A stretch of DNA of 64,000 bases from Gracilariopsis chorda (Eukaryota > Rhodophyta > Florideophyceae > Gracilariales > Gracilariaceae): assembly GCA_003194525.1 (NCBI GenBank), contig NBIV01000005.1:496001-560000 (forward strand). The letters run 5' to 3'. The notes under the pieces are model-generated. The model was given only the letters and a program-made list of their open reading frames with translations. It was not told the origin of the DNA and did no database searches. Positions 9,050 to 19,801 of this stretch are shown in pieces. The position numbers were made by a program, and so were the translations under genes. Each line of letters starts with the position of its first letter. The first letter of the stretch is position 1.

Positions 9050-11140
9050 ATGGCGACTTTTGTGCCGTCTTTGTTACTGCAAAGCCCTTTCGTATCAAGA
9101 TGGCAGTCTTGCCATTCGATATCGCTCAAGAACTCCAGAAAGTTCTTTTCGACTCAAGCAATGACAGGAAACAGCCGTACGAGGGCGCTTTGGATGGCGA
9201 CAGCGAGAAGAATGGACGTCAAAGATTGTACAGCTGGGGATGAAAAGGAATAGGAAGATCTTATTGACAATCTTGATATCCGTCGTGCACTTGCCGATGA
9301 TGGCTTTGTCGTTATATTAAACGACCTTACGACTACGACCACAAATCCCAAAGCGCTAAAGAAGAGCTTTTCCGTGTTTTATGAAAAGCCGAATGTTCTA
9401 TGCGATACAGGCACCCAAGGTTCACATCCTCCGTCGACAAGTTGTCCTTCAGATGAAGTACCTCCTCGGTTTTCTGCATTTGTGCATTCCAGTAGATGCT
9501 CGACAGCTCCGCAGTGTAATTTCTTCTTGGCTCCAATTGTAGAAGTTGTTTCTCGTCTCCAGGTTTTGGAAACCAAAATGCTTCGTATCACCCCGGCCGT
9601 GTGGTGCGAAGATGGTAATTCAGAAGAGAAAAGCTCTTTTCGAGCAACCGTCCTTTTGTCTAGAACCCGGGCTCGTGTTCCGGCGTGCAAGTCCTTCATC
9701 AGCACTGCTCATCTATCAATGTATGACGCGGCTAACTTTTAGAAGGCACATGAAGCTTTTGAAGAATTGCTTCGAGAAGAATGTCGCCTGCACCGTAATA
9801 GGGTCCAAGTGCCAGGTGGTTCTTTGATCATAGTTGACAACCATCGCTTTGCCTGCACTTATTCTTCGAGCTCCCCAGTTGTGTTGAATAACTTTTGTTT
9901 CTCATTTTCAAGTCCTCCCGAGCTGGAGGGAGCATTATTTTCGGCAACAGACCACTGGCTATTCGACGCACCTCCGGACATCTTGAATTTAAACGAATGG
10001 CCAATCCTCACCAAGCAGATGATAATGTCACGTGTGCACGCCAACTTCAAAGAATTCTTCTACTCGAAGGGAGGTTTGTATTTTGGAGCATCTGGGGGAT
10101 CATCTGATAATTCAAGGCTTTTTACCATAACACAGAACTCCATACCTTCTAGCACGGCGGAAGTGAGGAAACAAAACCGTATGCTTCTCGACCTTTTCCT
10201 CAATACAGGCGCTCTTCCTCCCGATTCTGTCGCGATCAATGTTTTTGTTGCTGGCCATGGAACTCGCTCTCTGGAAGTGCTTTCTGAAGTACTAATGGAC
10301 GGGGGAGCTACAGACTTTCCCTTGGAAACCCAAACTCCAGATTCATCGATATCCTTTGTCGCTGAACGTTACGGAGCTAATGTAATCACGGGTATGAATA
10401 GTCGGGTACTACAGTTTGGAATCTATTGTGCGCGGAATGGATTAAAGCTCCCGAATATAACACGGGTTCTGCACGGAGGTGAACAGTTTTGTGATGAGCA
10501 ACTTGGAATTTTCTCAAAAGTGTTTAACAGTGAAGTGAAAGTGTGCGGTGTGTATGGTTCGAGCGAGGCTGGAGTTTTTGCTGTCCGACAACCTTATGAA
10601 AAATGGTATTCTGTGCAAGAAGACTCGATGATTGTCGAGGTGGTAGATGAGAATGGAAATGTTGTAGACGAAGGGTCCGAGGGTCGCTTGGTACTTACAA
10701 ATACGCTCAAGCGATCTTTACCAATGATTCGATTCGACACTGGGGACTTGGCGCGTGCAACACCATCGTATCATAACGGTTTTGAATGCTTAGGTCCAGC
10801 ACCATCTACGATCTCTTGTCGATTCGGAGAACTTCTAGTGAGTGCGAAAGACGTTGAAGAGGGTGTTGGATCTTACTTGGTTCGCATGTTAGGTACGTGC
10901 TTGTATCAGATCATGTCCAGGGGTAATGAAGAAAGTGATTCCCATGTTACGCTAGCTATTTACTCCGTTTTGCCAGCAGAGGAAACGATGATTGAGGTTG
11001 AATCCGAATGCATTCGTAGAATGAAAGTTCTTTTTTCGGAAAAGAGTATGGTAACTGAAATAGATGTGAAATGGGTTGAAGATGGAGGCTTGTACCGAAT
11101 TCCAGCATCCCATAAGCTACGAGCATTTGTCAAACTCTGA
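9050..11140 (+). pseudogene. fused TauD-like dioxygenase and PaaK-like adenylating enzyme, two in-frame TAG codons
   Basis: One frame of 697 codons from the ATG at 9050 to the TGA at 11138-11140, broken only by TAG at 9251-9253 and TAG at 9740-9742. The N-terminus (MATFVPSLLLQSPFVSRW, then SRKFFSTQ) looks like an organelle transit peptide. Next comes a TauD/TfdA-like 2-oxoglutarate dioxygenase: IRRALADDGFVVI, then SDEVPPRFSAF, then GGSLIIVDNHRF. The two iron-binding His positions appear to be Pro and Cys. From about 9940 a phenylacetate-CoA-ligase-like domain follows: FGASGGSSDNSR (phosphate loop), VYGSSEAG (A5), RFDTGDLA (A7), and a near-terminal Lys in IPASHKLRAF (A10). The ligase motifs are intact but have no early ATG of their own. 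It could be a pseudogene, a read-through gene or an unrecognised spliced gene. Confidence 0.65.
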
Positions 11141-12001
11141 AGAACAACATCAACTGCAACTAATGAACTGAACCGATCAGAGGTGTTCAAACATCCGGTG
11201 CCATATATACATATACATATATATATATATATATGACTGCAGGTTACAAAGAACTGCCCCAGTCACTCTTTCACCAGCGCTAGTCAGATAGATTAGTCAT
11301 ATTACATGTTCATTCATTGCTTCAGCATGCATCATGTACTATCTCGCAAACCCGATTCTTATCACGGCCATATTGCAAACCAACTTTGTCAAAGCCTCGC
11401 TGAAAGTTAGACTACATCTTCTGATCGCGACATGCTTCTAGGATTTTAGCTTGCCTTCCACGAGTATTGAATTAGCTTCGTCATTTGAAGAGTTTAACAA
11501 CGCAATACTCAAGCCACGTAGTTTAAATGGAACCGAGTTCACTAAAAAGTGAGTTTGCAGAGGTGCACAAACCGTGCCTGAGGCACTGCTATGTCCTGTT
11601 TCATCATTTGCAACATCGATAACTGAAAAATCGTTATTCTTCTTTCAAGCTTCTCTTATGGAATTTGACACTTTGACTATAATATGTATGTACTGTATGT
11701 GGGTATGTTTTCATGGGCACCTACCTCTAATTCTGAGGCAACGGTATTAACTCTCTAGAAGCAGAAGGCTAATCATCTATTCGACGGCTTAATTCCCGAA
11801 TTAGAACACAGTTGCATCTCCAATTGGCTTGCTCGCCCAACGTAGATTCATAGTATTTTGCAGCCTTTTCGGAAGGTCGGCACACCACAGGACAAAACAG
11901 GAAAAAAACTTAAGCGAAGGTTCGAAGTTGACGTGCTACGCAACATACTCAACTCTGGGCTTTAAGCAGGCAACGATCATCATTGCTATTGCAAAAGTAC
12001 C
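11141..12001. other. intergenic, no gene seen
   Basis: No frame with recognisable coding character. It contains the AT microsatellite listed separately and otherwise ordinary mixed sequence. Confidence 0.5.
11203..11234. repeat. (AT)n microsatellite
   Basis: Alternating A/T run with two C interruptions, about 60 bases after the stop of the preceding dioxygenase-ligase frame. Confidence 0.9.
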
Positions 12002-12031
12002 AGTGTCCGGTAATTAACCGGACTGGACACT
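12002..12031. repeat. inverted repeat AGTGTCC / GGACACT
   Basis: Seven-base arms at 12002-12008 and 12025-12031. The inner bases GGTAATTAACC are largely self-complementary, so the whole can form one long hairpin. Confidence 0.7.
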
Positions 12032-13344
12032 TTGGAACCCCTTACACCTCATCCAAGTTATAGACCACCATCCTGGGCGCCGGGTCTCCTGTTTCACCTA
12101 TACCTTCTGCTTCACTTCTCCCTACTGTTCCATCTGATTTTCCTTTGCTCTTCCTCTTCTTACTCTGCAGACTCTTCCTCCTCTGCCGCCCTTCCCTCCT
12201 CTGTCTCGTCGGTCCCTCCACACCCTCGATTGACCTCTTCGCGAAAGGCCAGCATCGGGGAAGAAGCTTCCAAACTCATCAGGGCGTGGGTGGTGGTTGT
12301 ATTGTATGTTTTGGGAGCATGTCACCTTACCTCGACGACATTGTAGAGCCTTCTGCAACAAAAAAGCTCTGTTTCCTCAGGAAAGCTAAAAACGTTGATG
12401 GCCACTGTGTAATTATGCTAGCAAACCCCCTCCGAGAGAGGCAGGGCTTTGAATCCCAATCAATAGTAAGGACATGGCCAGAAAAGCTGTTGGTATATCT
12501 AGAGAGAGAGGGGTTCTTCTCAATGTAACCCCTACCGTAGACCTGGGCGGTAGCGTCGGAAAAAGACCCCCGCTTATCTGTGCGAAACAGAAGGGACGAG
12601 GCACGTGCAACCCTGCGGATCTTACCAACCTTTCCCTAACTTTTCCCAGAAGGATCATGGAGGTTCCCACGGAAACCCTGGCGGGACCGCAGTGGGTCTC
12701 CAACGGAGACCAGGGTTTTAGGAAGCGGCAACACCGCCTGTACAAGGATCTGAATGGTTTTACAGGGTTTTTTCTGGACTTACGCTGAGATCTACAGCAC
12801 ACACGGGCCCCAACCCGATCTTACCGCCCTTTATCGCCAAGGATAAAGAGAAAAGGGAGGGTAAGATGTCACCAGATCTTCTGGGTGGCGCGAACGTGGT
12901 ACATGGAATCCGCCTTGTCGTGGTGTACCCCTTACCTGGCGTTCTCTCGAGTTGAGGAAGGATTAGCAGAGCAAAGTCTGGAAGAGGCGAAACGCGCCAG
13001 AACGAAATGGATTATACATTCGGGTCTCCCCGCAGAAGGTTTGTACCATTCTACTACGTCTTGGAATACCAGTTGGTGAGCGTAACACGGCTGCTGCGGG
13101 GTGGGAGCAAGCAACAGCCATCAACAATATTTGAGTCGGAAGTTAAGACTGGTGTAACGAGGTAGAGAGAACTTGTCATTCACGAGGAGTAGCTAGCGGT
13201 TAGCAATCTAACCTTAGTTGTTGAGAGATTGAGAAGGAATTATGATAAGCTCTACCACAGCGTCGCAATTGGACAATTTGCGCCCATAAAGAACAACAAC
13301 AACAACCCTACCGTAGTCTTGGAACTAGAGACGCGAGTTCATAT

Positions 13345-13345
<1 letters not shown>
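12032..13345. other. gene-free stretch with pyrimidine tract and short hairpins
   Basis: A C/T-rich tract covers about 12085-12235. From about 12420 to 13130 there are several compact hairpins, for example GTCTCC-AAC-GGAGAC near 12697. Open frames here are short, overlap on both strands and match no family I know. The texture resembles the gypsy LTR, so it may be transposon-derived. Confidence 0.4.

Positions 13346-13389
<44 letters not shown>
13346..13389. repeat. (CA)n microsatellite
   Basis: About 22 uninterrupted CA units. A short frame reading Thr-His across it is an artefact of the repeat. Confidence 0.95.
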
Positions 13390-13392
<3 letters not shown>

Positions 13393-15448
13393 CCCCTGTT
13401 CTTCCTTTCACTTAATGGAGGTAGCTCGAACCGTCTTTCGCTAATGGTCAGTGGGCATCTCAACACCACGTAGTATACTTCCTTCCTCGCTCTTGTTTGC
13501 GCTCCTTAGTGGCTCGTTCATTCAGCGACCAGAGAGCTGCCCCCTATCCCCTCTGTCTCTGGAGAGGATAGGGTTTTGTGTTTTATTTCTTCTTTGCCAT
13601 CTCCAACTCTGAGATGGATGATGATAGAAAAGGAATATAATTAAACTACTTGGAAGAACATAGGCGGCTTATCAATACCAGAAGCGAATTGATGATCATC
13701 GCATGTACCCCCCCACCGCCACGACCAAACGAGACTATCTGCACAGACGACCATAACGTTTACAATGGTACCAGCGTTCAGCGACGATTCCGATTATGAA
13801 GAAACCATTGCGCATGTGATGATGTTCGCTCGAACGTTTTTACAGCCAGTACCACCTTGTCGTTCGGCAACCAAACAGATCAGCAAATAGTCACCATTCC
13901 TATAATATCGGATTAAATACCAATAAATGTTTGCAACAAATCAGCAGACGTCATCGGGTGCCCGTTCTGGCTCGCCATCTGAGTTCTGCGGTATTTAAGA
14001 TTGTGCTTCATTGGATTTGCCGTTTCCCGCGTTTCATCTTTCATCGAGATTGTGATAAAAGCAAGCCCTTTTCTGACCATGACCTTGACTAAAAATGAAA
14101 AACATTTTGACCATTAGAAGATGGCAATTCATTGACCATCACGTGTAGACGTTGCTGGCGCACATGGAGATGGTTCAGCATCGGTAGGTTTGTACTTGAA
14201 TATCACGAAGATCTAGAAGTACCATGCATACCTGCCACTACCGACAGCTGGTTTCGGGAGAGGTAGAATATTTCCGCAAGATTGCTTGTCTATCAGTACC
14301 AACTTGCAGAAGTTGGTAGCAGACATTTTCAGATTGCAAAGAGTGATATGTAACGATGATTAAGTTCACAAAAGAAGAATGGGACCGTGATGCTCGCTAA
14401 AACGACATTCCGGACGAATTTGCATGAACCCGGCGTGGTCGGTGCGAAGTTTGTAAGCGAGCTCTTAGAACTATATAAGAACGCTCTGCAAAGTAGTTTA
14501 ACATGTGATTAGGAGCATTGTGACCCAAACACAGATGGCGCCCACAAGGAAGTTTGTTGGATGCAAGAAGACCGAACTTAGGTGCTGTAAATTTGAAACA
14601 ATTGACGAGCATAAGCGATTCTAGCATATAATTGCAAGTGTATCATATAAGCCTAACGTCTCGTAATATAGTCTATTTTGCCTATACCGCGAAGGAGGCA
14701 AACTCAGTCGACTCGCGAGGCGACTCTCTTGGATGCCAGTACCTCGAACACCATCTCTCTAATTGCAATTGTGATCAATCTTCAAACTGAGAAGTGAAAT
14801 CGAAGTGATAACAAGAAAGCGCAGAAGAGCTTTTTCTGCGAACAACAAAAGGAGCCGCCAAACTAAGGATACGAGATATTTGTTTGGTGGCCAGAAGATA
14901 GTGTACCAAGGGTAGATTGGTTGGTAGGATGTTCATGCGACGATGAGATCTACTACGCGTACACGTGAGGAGCGTGAAGGTGTCAGCTGGGGCTTTGGTG
15001 GATATTGCGAATACCTGAGGAAATTAGAATCTGTTTAAAAACTGGGTTGGAACAGAATGAAGGTATCATAATGGTAGATACCGTTGGCACCGAAGGTAGG
15101 AAACGGGACAGCAATGCTATGCTTGCTGCTTGGCATACAGGTACTGTTCTCCACGGTAGCTACCATGCATGATCTGTGATGCGGCTTTCCGTTGTATTCA
15201 GGGTGGAGACCGCGACTGGGATGCTCATGATGGGCTGTTAGAGGCGAGGTGTTGCGTGATGCGTATAGAATAAGTTCTTCGAACGATTTGTTTGTTTAAG
15301 ACGCTCGGTGATGGTTGAGGCGTCAGGACAGCTGTTAATTGGCTGCATATGAGTTTACGTGTGAGGATATGATAAGATTGCGGCAAAGTTGTCAAATAAA
15401 ACATGTTGCTTTCAAGCTGTCTGCTACAAAGCGGGGGGCCACAATTGG
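13390..15448. other. intergenic, no gene seen
   Basis: About 2 kb without a convincing gene. It holds an imperfect inverted repeat at 13542-13573 (CCCTATCC / GGATAGGG arms). Everything else looks like unstructured intergenic or very old transposon sequence. Confidence 0.45.
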
Positions 15449-16429
15449 CTATCTACGGTCTCCAAGCGTAGCGGAACTGTTATGTTGCTCAAGAGCCTTT
15501 TCAATAGTATCGCTCATCAACTTTGCCATAGCCTTGCCGCCTTCCTCAGAAGGTTCAATTCGTTGCACGTAATGATTGGTGTTAATACCATCCAAGACGC
15601 TGTAAAACGGAAGCGTGACAACGCGTACTCCAGGGATGGCAACTCGAGAGGCAGCAGCTTCGAACACTCGAACAATGACGCGCTGCAGTTTTTCCGGGTT
15701 GGAGTTGTATTGTAGCAGGCGTAAAAGAAGTGACGCCCATGATGGACCTGGGTTACGATCTGGGAAGTACAAACCACAGATTATTACTAAACTTGGATGC
15801 TGTTTTTCCACAAGCCTAGTAACGTATTGTTGAGCGGCGTCTCCGAAGATGGAAACGAGATGTTTGAGTCCGAATCGGGAAGATGTATAGGTTTGAGCGA
15901 GAACTGAAAAGATGGTGCGCAATGAGGGCGAAAGAGCGACGTCATTACCGCCTATGCTCACCACCAGTACATCGTTGGCGGCTATATGATCGCGCACGAT
16001 TCGGTCATGCGGAAGTAAAGCTTTGCGGCGCTGGGCGACTGTTGTGGCTTCTACGGCGCAGTTAATGGTGACATAACGCGGGTAAAGCGAGTTGAGCCAG
16101 TACGAAACGTCGCGTTTGATGGGGGAATAGGTGAGAAAACGGCTGTGATGACGGTCGGGATGAAGTTGATAGGTGAATGGAATCCAATATTTGTTGTCCA
16201 GGGTACTGTCACCTACGAGCCAGATGACGGGTTTGGGCGGGTTTTCTGCGAGGATCTTGAGCGCGGCGGGAGGGTGTCCGTGGTAGGTTGTGTAGAAGGA
16301 CTCAGTGTCGATTGTGGACGGGTTGGATGACATTTTTGGGGTACAGATGGACGGGGACGGACGCGGGCGGGTGAGAAAGATGGACGTAATGAAGGAGATG
16401 AGAAAGGGCATGCCGGGTTTTGTTAGCAT
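15449..16429 (-). CDS. SGNH/GDSL-type hydrolase
   Basis: Predicted 326-residue protein of the SGNH hydrolase fold, probably an esterase or lipase; substrate unknown. Block I with the nucleophile is VIWLVGDSTLDN, and block III is SIGGNDVAL with its Gly and Asn. The C-terminal block reads HYVQRIEPSEEGG rather than the usual Asp-x-x-His, so the catalytic His is not obvious. From the ATG at 16429 the N-terminus has a hydrophobic segment (MPFLISFITSIF), compatible with a signal peptide or anchor. A shorter start at 16333 (MSSNPST) would remove it. The frame is open back to 16660, but the upstream part lies in a tandem repeat shared with the kinesin promoter, so I did not use it. Confidence 0.75.
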   Translation of the reverse strand: MLTKPGMPFLISFITSIFLTRPRPSPSICTPKMSSNPSTIDTESFYTTYHGHPPAALKILAENPPKPVIWLVGDSTLDNKYWIPFTYQLHPDRHHSRFLTYSPIKRDVSYWLNSLYPRYVTINCAVEATTVAQRRKALLPHDRIVRDHIAANDVLVVSIGGNDVALSPSLRTIFSVLAQTYTSSRFGLKHLVSIFGDAAQQYVTRLVEKQHPSLVIICGLYFPDRNPGPSWASLLLRLLQYNSNPEKLQRVIVRVFEAAASRVAIPGVRVVTLPFYSVLDGINTNHYVQRIEPSEEGGKAMAKLMSDTIEKALEQHNSSATLGDRR

Positions 16430-16557
16430 TGCATGAACGCTTGCGCAGCCCTCACGCAACGGCCGTTGGCGCCCAACTGACTCGTCTCGCAACGCTGGAC
16501 ATGCTCGACGGAGGTTGTTGAGCTGAAGTGCAGACGGTTGGCAACCGGCGCGGTGAC

Positions 16558-16621
16558 GCCATGACAGTTTGACGGCATGACAGTTTGGCGGCGTGACAGC
16601 TTGACGGCATGACACGCCAGG
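16558..16621. repeat. 16-bp tandem repeat (GGCATGACAGTTTGAC type), about four units
   Basis: Units start near 16558, 16574, 16590 and 16606 with a few mismatches; the last is only partly preserved. Each carries two TGAC-like half-sites. The repeat lies between the divergent SGNH hydrolase and kinesin genes, where it could carry regulatory sites for both. Confidence 0.75.
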
Positions 16622-16876
16622 ACAAGTCATGACATGCAACAAGACGCCGCGCTGGCGCATAGCTGTTACGCTTCACTTTCTCACACGCTCACACGTTCAA
16701 ATTCAAAACGTTCAGCATCACACATCCGCCCCGCACCACCGTCTCCCCGCAACACATGCGACGTCCGCATCGCCATCGACAGGGCCGTCCCGAACAAAGA
16801 AAGAACCGCGGCCTGGCCACAACCTCCACGCAGCGCGCGCCCAACCAACTTAAAGCCAAAAAGCGTCACCCACGTC

Positions 16877-19801
16877 ATGCCCGACGCTCAGGTCATTGCC
16901 TGGCTGAAATGCGCCGGACTTTCTCGTTTCGCCGCCCGTTTTAGCGCCGCCTCAATAACCCCACCCCATTTTTTACAGCTTTCTTCCACAGATTTAGACG
17001 CGCTAGGAGTCGACGGTCCAGCCGATAGGAAGCGACTCACCGACCTCATAGCCGATTTGAGACGCGCCTCAAATCTACCCCCACTTCATCATCACCAACA
17101 TATGCATTCTGCTTCCGAGCGCCGCCCACCTTTAGAGGCCCTTTGTGACCGAAATTTACCCTCCTCTCGCTCCGCTACCCCCTCCGCCACGCACTCCGCC
17201 ATCCCGATACACACCCCGCAGAAAAACGCTTTGGCCGCTTCGGCAGCCGCGGCGAGACATGCTTTACGACCTTCGTCAACCCCCGCTAACGCTTTGACAG
17301 GCCCCAGGGTCACCGTATGTGTTCGCAAGCGCCCGCTCACCAGAAAGGAACGCACCGCGCATAACCGCGATATCGTAACTGTGAACCCCGCGGATGGCGC
17401 TCTCTTCGTGCACGAACTTCGAGAAAAGGTCGACCTTACAAAGCACGTCGTCACACACCCTTTCACGTTTGACCGCGTTTTCGGCGAGCAAGTTAGCAAT
17501 TCAATCGTCTATGAAAACACCGCAAAGCCTCTTGTAGACACTTTATTCGCGGGGGGGAGGGGCACTTGTTTCGCGTATGGACAGACTGGAGCGGGAAAAA
17601 CATTCACTATGGCGGGAGACGGCACGGAAAATCCGGGCTTGTACACACTTGCCGTTCGCGACGTGTTCGATCGTATTCGTGCCATGGAAGCAGACGAATG
17701 GCAGTTTGCGTCCGAACAGGGAATTGACGACTTTGAACCGTCAGACCCGCCACAAGTGTGGATCAGTTTTTATGAGATTTACGCATCCAGACTACAAGAC
17801 TTGTTGAACCGCTGCGCGAAACTGGAGTGTAGGGAGGATGGAAATAATCAAGTCCAGATTGTGGGCTTGGCTGAACGACTTTGTGAGGTTGAAGAAGATG
17901 TTCTGGATTGTATTGATGAAGGTAGTGCTGCTCGTTCTACGGGTGTTACTGGCGCGAACGATGATTCAAGTCGTTCACACGCTGTTTTTCAAATCGAACT
18001 TCGACAACCGCCTTCTACTTCCCCGCCTCTTGACGTGCATAACGCTATGAGGGAGCGCTTGTTGCGCGGCGGCCGACACAATCAAGGTGAGCTTCAGAAA
18101 GGGGCTGAGATTGGACGGCTTTGTTTTATCGATCTTGCTGGAAGTGAACGCGGAAGCGATACCGCAAACTCTACAAAGCAAACCAGAATGGAGGGCGCGG
18201 AGATTAATAAGAGTTTGCTCGCGCTAAAGGAATGTATTCGAGCAATGGATAAGAGAAAAGACCATACCCCGTTTCGAGGCAGCAAGCTTACACAGGTGTT
18301 GAAGGCCTCCTTTGTGGGCAAGAGTTGCAAGACCGTTATGATTGCGAATATCTCTCCAGCGTCTTGCAATGTCGAACACACGCTCAATACGCTTCGCTAT
18401 TCGGACCGCGTGAAGGAAATCAAAAAGGAGAAGAGTACTACTGTACCGATTCATGAGGGTTCTAGATTGGGCGGCCGACGCGCTACTTTCAGTCATGGTA
18501 TTGGCGTTCGCTCTGGAATACCCTCTGCGTCTGCTACCCCAGTGAGACCCACTTCTGTTGAAGATCCTGAACTTGAGAGCAAGTCTCAGGCGCGAGAGAA
18601 ATTGACATTGGATCGCAAATCTTTACCTTCTCAACACCGCTCTTTGGACATTGACGCACTAGCCACGCCAGCGCGCGGAACAAAGCGAGCCCCGCCACGT
18701 CGAACCGCAGTCAAATCCAGAACCAGAGTCTCTGACGGCGCATTTCTACGACCTTCGTACGGAAGGGAAGAGGAGCAACTTCCCGTCAAACAACAAAAGC
18801 CTCGAGTGATAAAAAGACGAACCCCACGCGCGGCAACGATGATTCCCACACGGCCTTCAACGGGAGGAACCTTCCTTCCTCGCCCGCCTCAACGACGGAA
18901 AGGAGGTCCAGACAAGCCTCTGGTACGATCGAATAGCATGCATACACGCTCTCCTACGAAGAGTACCGCGCCTACTGATCTCGACTCCGATGTCGCTGAA
19001 AGCACTTCGGATGAGCTGACAACTAACTCTAGTGTCAGGAAGGGGCTGCATACCAAGACAACGAAGAATACTCACGTGACGGCGATGATGACGCGGAGGC
19101 GGACAAGAGAACTGCAAGCAATTGAAAGAGAAGCGCGGGAAAGAGAGGCGCGAGAGGCGGAGGCAAAGAGAAAAGAAGAGGCTTCTCTTTCAGCTGAACT
19201 ATCTTCTGATAACAGCGACGCGGACAATATCGATGACGTGCAATCACGGCGAAAAGCGAATCCCAAAAGTGCAGCACAATCAGTCATGGACTACTACATG
19301 AATCAAACTGCTGACGAGCTTTCGGACGAGGAGTTGCTCTTCACTACATCGGATAATATGGTGGACGAAGCAACTGCAATGGTACAAGAACGACTCGGCA
19401 CTATATCTACAGGCGTCGCGAGGGGCGATGGCACTGTTTTGAACGCGTTTGGGGGGAGAGGCGCGAACGGAGTGTCATCTGCATCTGACGTGGAGTCCAA
19501 CTTGAAGACACGAACATCTCCGGCAAGCAGCACTGAAACATCACCGACGAACTCACCAGAAAGTCTTGAACAGGCTCACAAATCACGCGAAAAGAATATT
19601 AACTTGAAGAATGTGATTCGAATGCACCACGTGCAGATAGAGGAGTTGATGAGATTGACCGAAGTTGATGTTGCTCTCGTGAACGCAGCTGAAAAGGGTG
19701 AGATTGATGCGCAGGAATATGCAATGAAACTGAGCCTTAATCTGTCACAAAAGATGGACCTTGTAAGACGGCTGCAAGCAAAACTAGTTTTGCTCGAGTA
19801 A
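16877..19801 (+). CDS. kinesin-13 family motor with N-terminal SAM-like domain
   Basis: Predicted 974-residue kinesin-13, a microtubule-depolymerising motor acting on spindle and other microtubules. Residues about 1-65 form a SAM-like domain (VIAWLKCAGLSRF, LGVDGPADRKRL). The motor domain runs from about 140 to 515: VRKRPLTRKE, P-loop GQTGAGKT (about 235-242), switch I DDSSRSHAV, switch II DLAGSERGSD (about 419), EINKSLLALKECIRAMD and LNTLRYSDRVKEI. RVTVCVRKRPL, FRGSKLTQVL and GLYTLAVRDVF are typical of kinesin-13. A long disordered, basic and serine-rich region follows, then an E/R/A-rich coiled segment and a conserved C-terminal helix. The frame is open back to an ATG at 16634, but the extra 81 residues are low complexity; MPDAQVIAWL directly precedes the SAM domain. 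Confidence 0.92.
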   Translation: MPDAQVIAWLKCAGLSRFAARFSAASITPPHFLQLSSTDLDALGVDGPADRKRLTDLIADLRRASNLPPLHHHQHMHSASERRPPLEALCDRNLPSSRSATPSATHSAIPIHTPQKNALAASAAAARHALRPSSTPANALTGPRVTVCVRKRPLTRKERTAHNRDIVTVNPADGALFVHELREKVDLTKHVVTHPFTFDRVFGEQVSNSIVYENTAKPLVDTLFAGGRGTCFAYGQTGAGKTFTMAGDGTENPGLYTLAVRDVFDRIRAMEADEWQFASEQGIDDFEPSDPPQVWISFYEIYASRLQDLLNRCAKLECREDGNNQVQIVGLAERLCEVEEDVLDCIDEGSAARSTGVTGANDDSSRSHAVFQIELRQPPSTSPPLDVHNAMRERLLRGGRHNQGELQKGAEIGRLCFIDLAGSERGSDTANSTKQTRMEGAEINKSLLALKECIRAMDKRKDHTPFRGSKLTQVLKASFVGKSCKTVMIANISPASCNVEHTLNTLRYSDRVKEIKKEKSTTVPIHEGSRLGGRRATFSHGIGVRSGIPSASATPVRPTSVEDPELESKSQAREKLTLDRKSLPSQHRSLDIDALATPARGTKRAPPRRTAVKSRTRVSDGAFLRPSYGREEEQLPVKQQKPRVIKRRTPRAATMIPTRPSTGGTFLPRPPQRRKGGPDKPLVRSNSMHTRSPTKSTAPTDLDSDVAESTSDELTTNSSVRKGLHTKTTKNTHVTAMMTRRRTRELQAIEREAREREAREAEAKRKEEASLSAELSSDNSDADNIDDVQSRRKANPKSAAQSVMDYYMNQTADELSDEELLFTTSDNMVDEATAMVQERLGTISTGVARGDGTVLNAFGGRGANGVSSASDVESNLKTRTSPASSTETSPTNSPESLEQAHKSREKNINLKNVIRMHHVQIEELMRLTEVDVALVNAAEKGEIDAQEYAMKLSLNLSQKMDLVRRLQAKLVLLE

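Noticed and set aside
9677..9742. Intron removing the second TAG (GTTCCG...CTAACTTTTAG)
   Set aside because: The branch-like CTAAC is too close to the AG, and the surrounding residues fit the dioxygenase family across the TAG.
12145..12528. 127-codon frame in the pyrimidine tract
   Set aside because: Low-complexity Leu/Ser/Cys translation of a C/T-rich tract.
13229..13444. 71-codon frame over the CA repeat
   Set aside because: Thr-His run produced by the microsatellite.
16430..16660. N-terminal extension of the SGNH hydrolase
   Set aside because: It would translate the 16-bp tandem repeat and has no family similarity.
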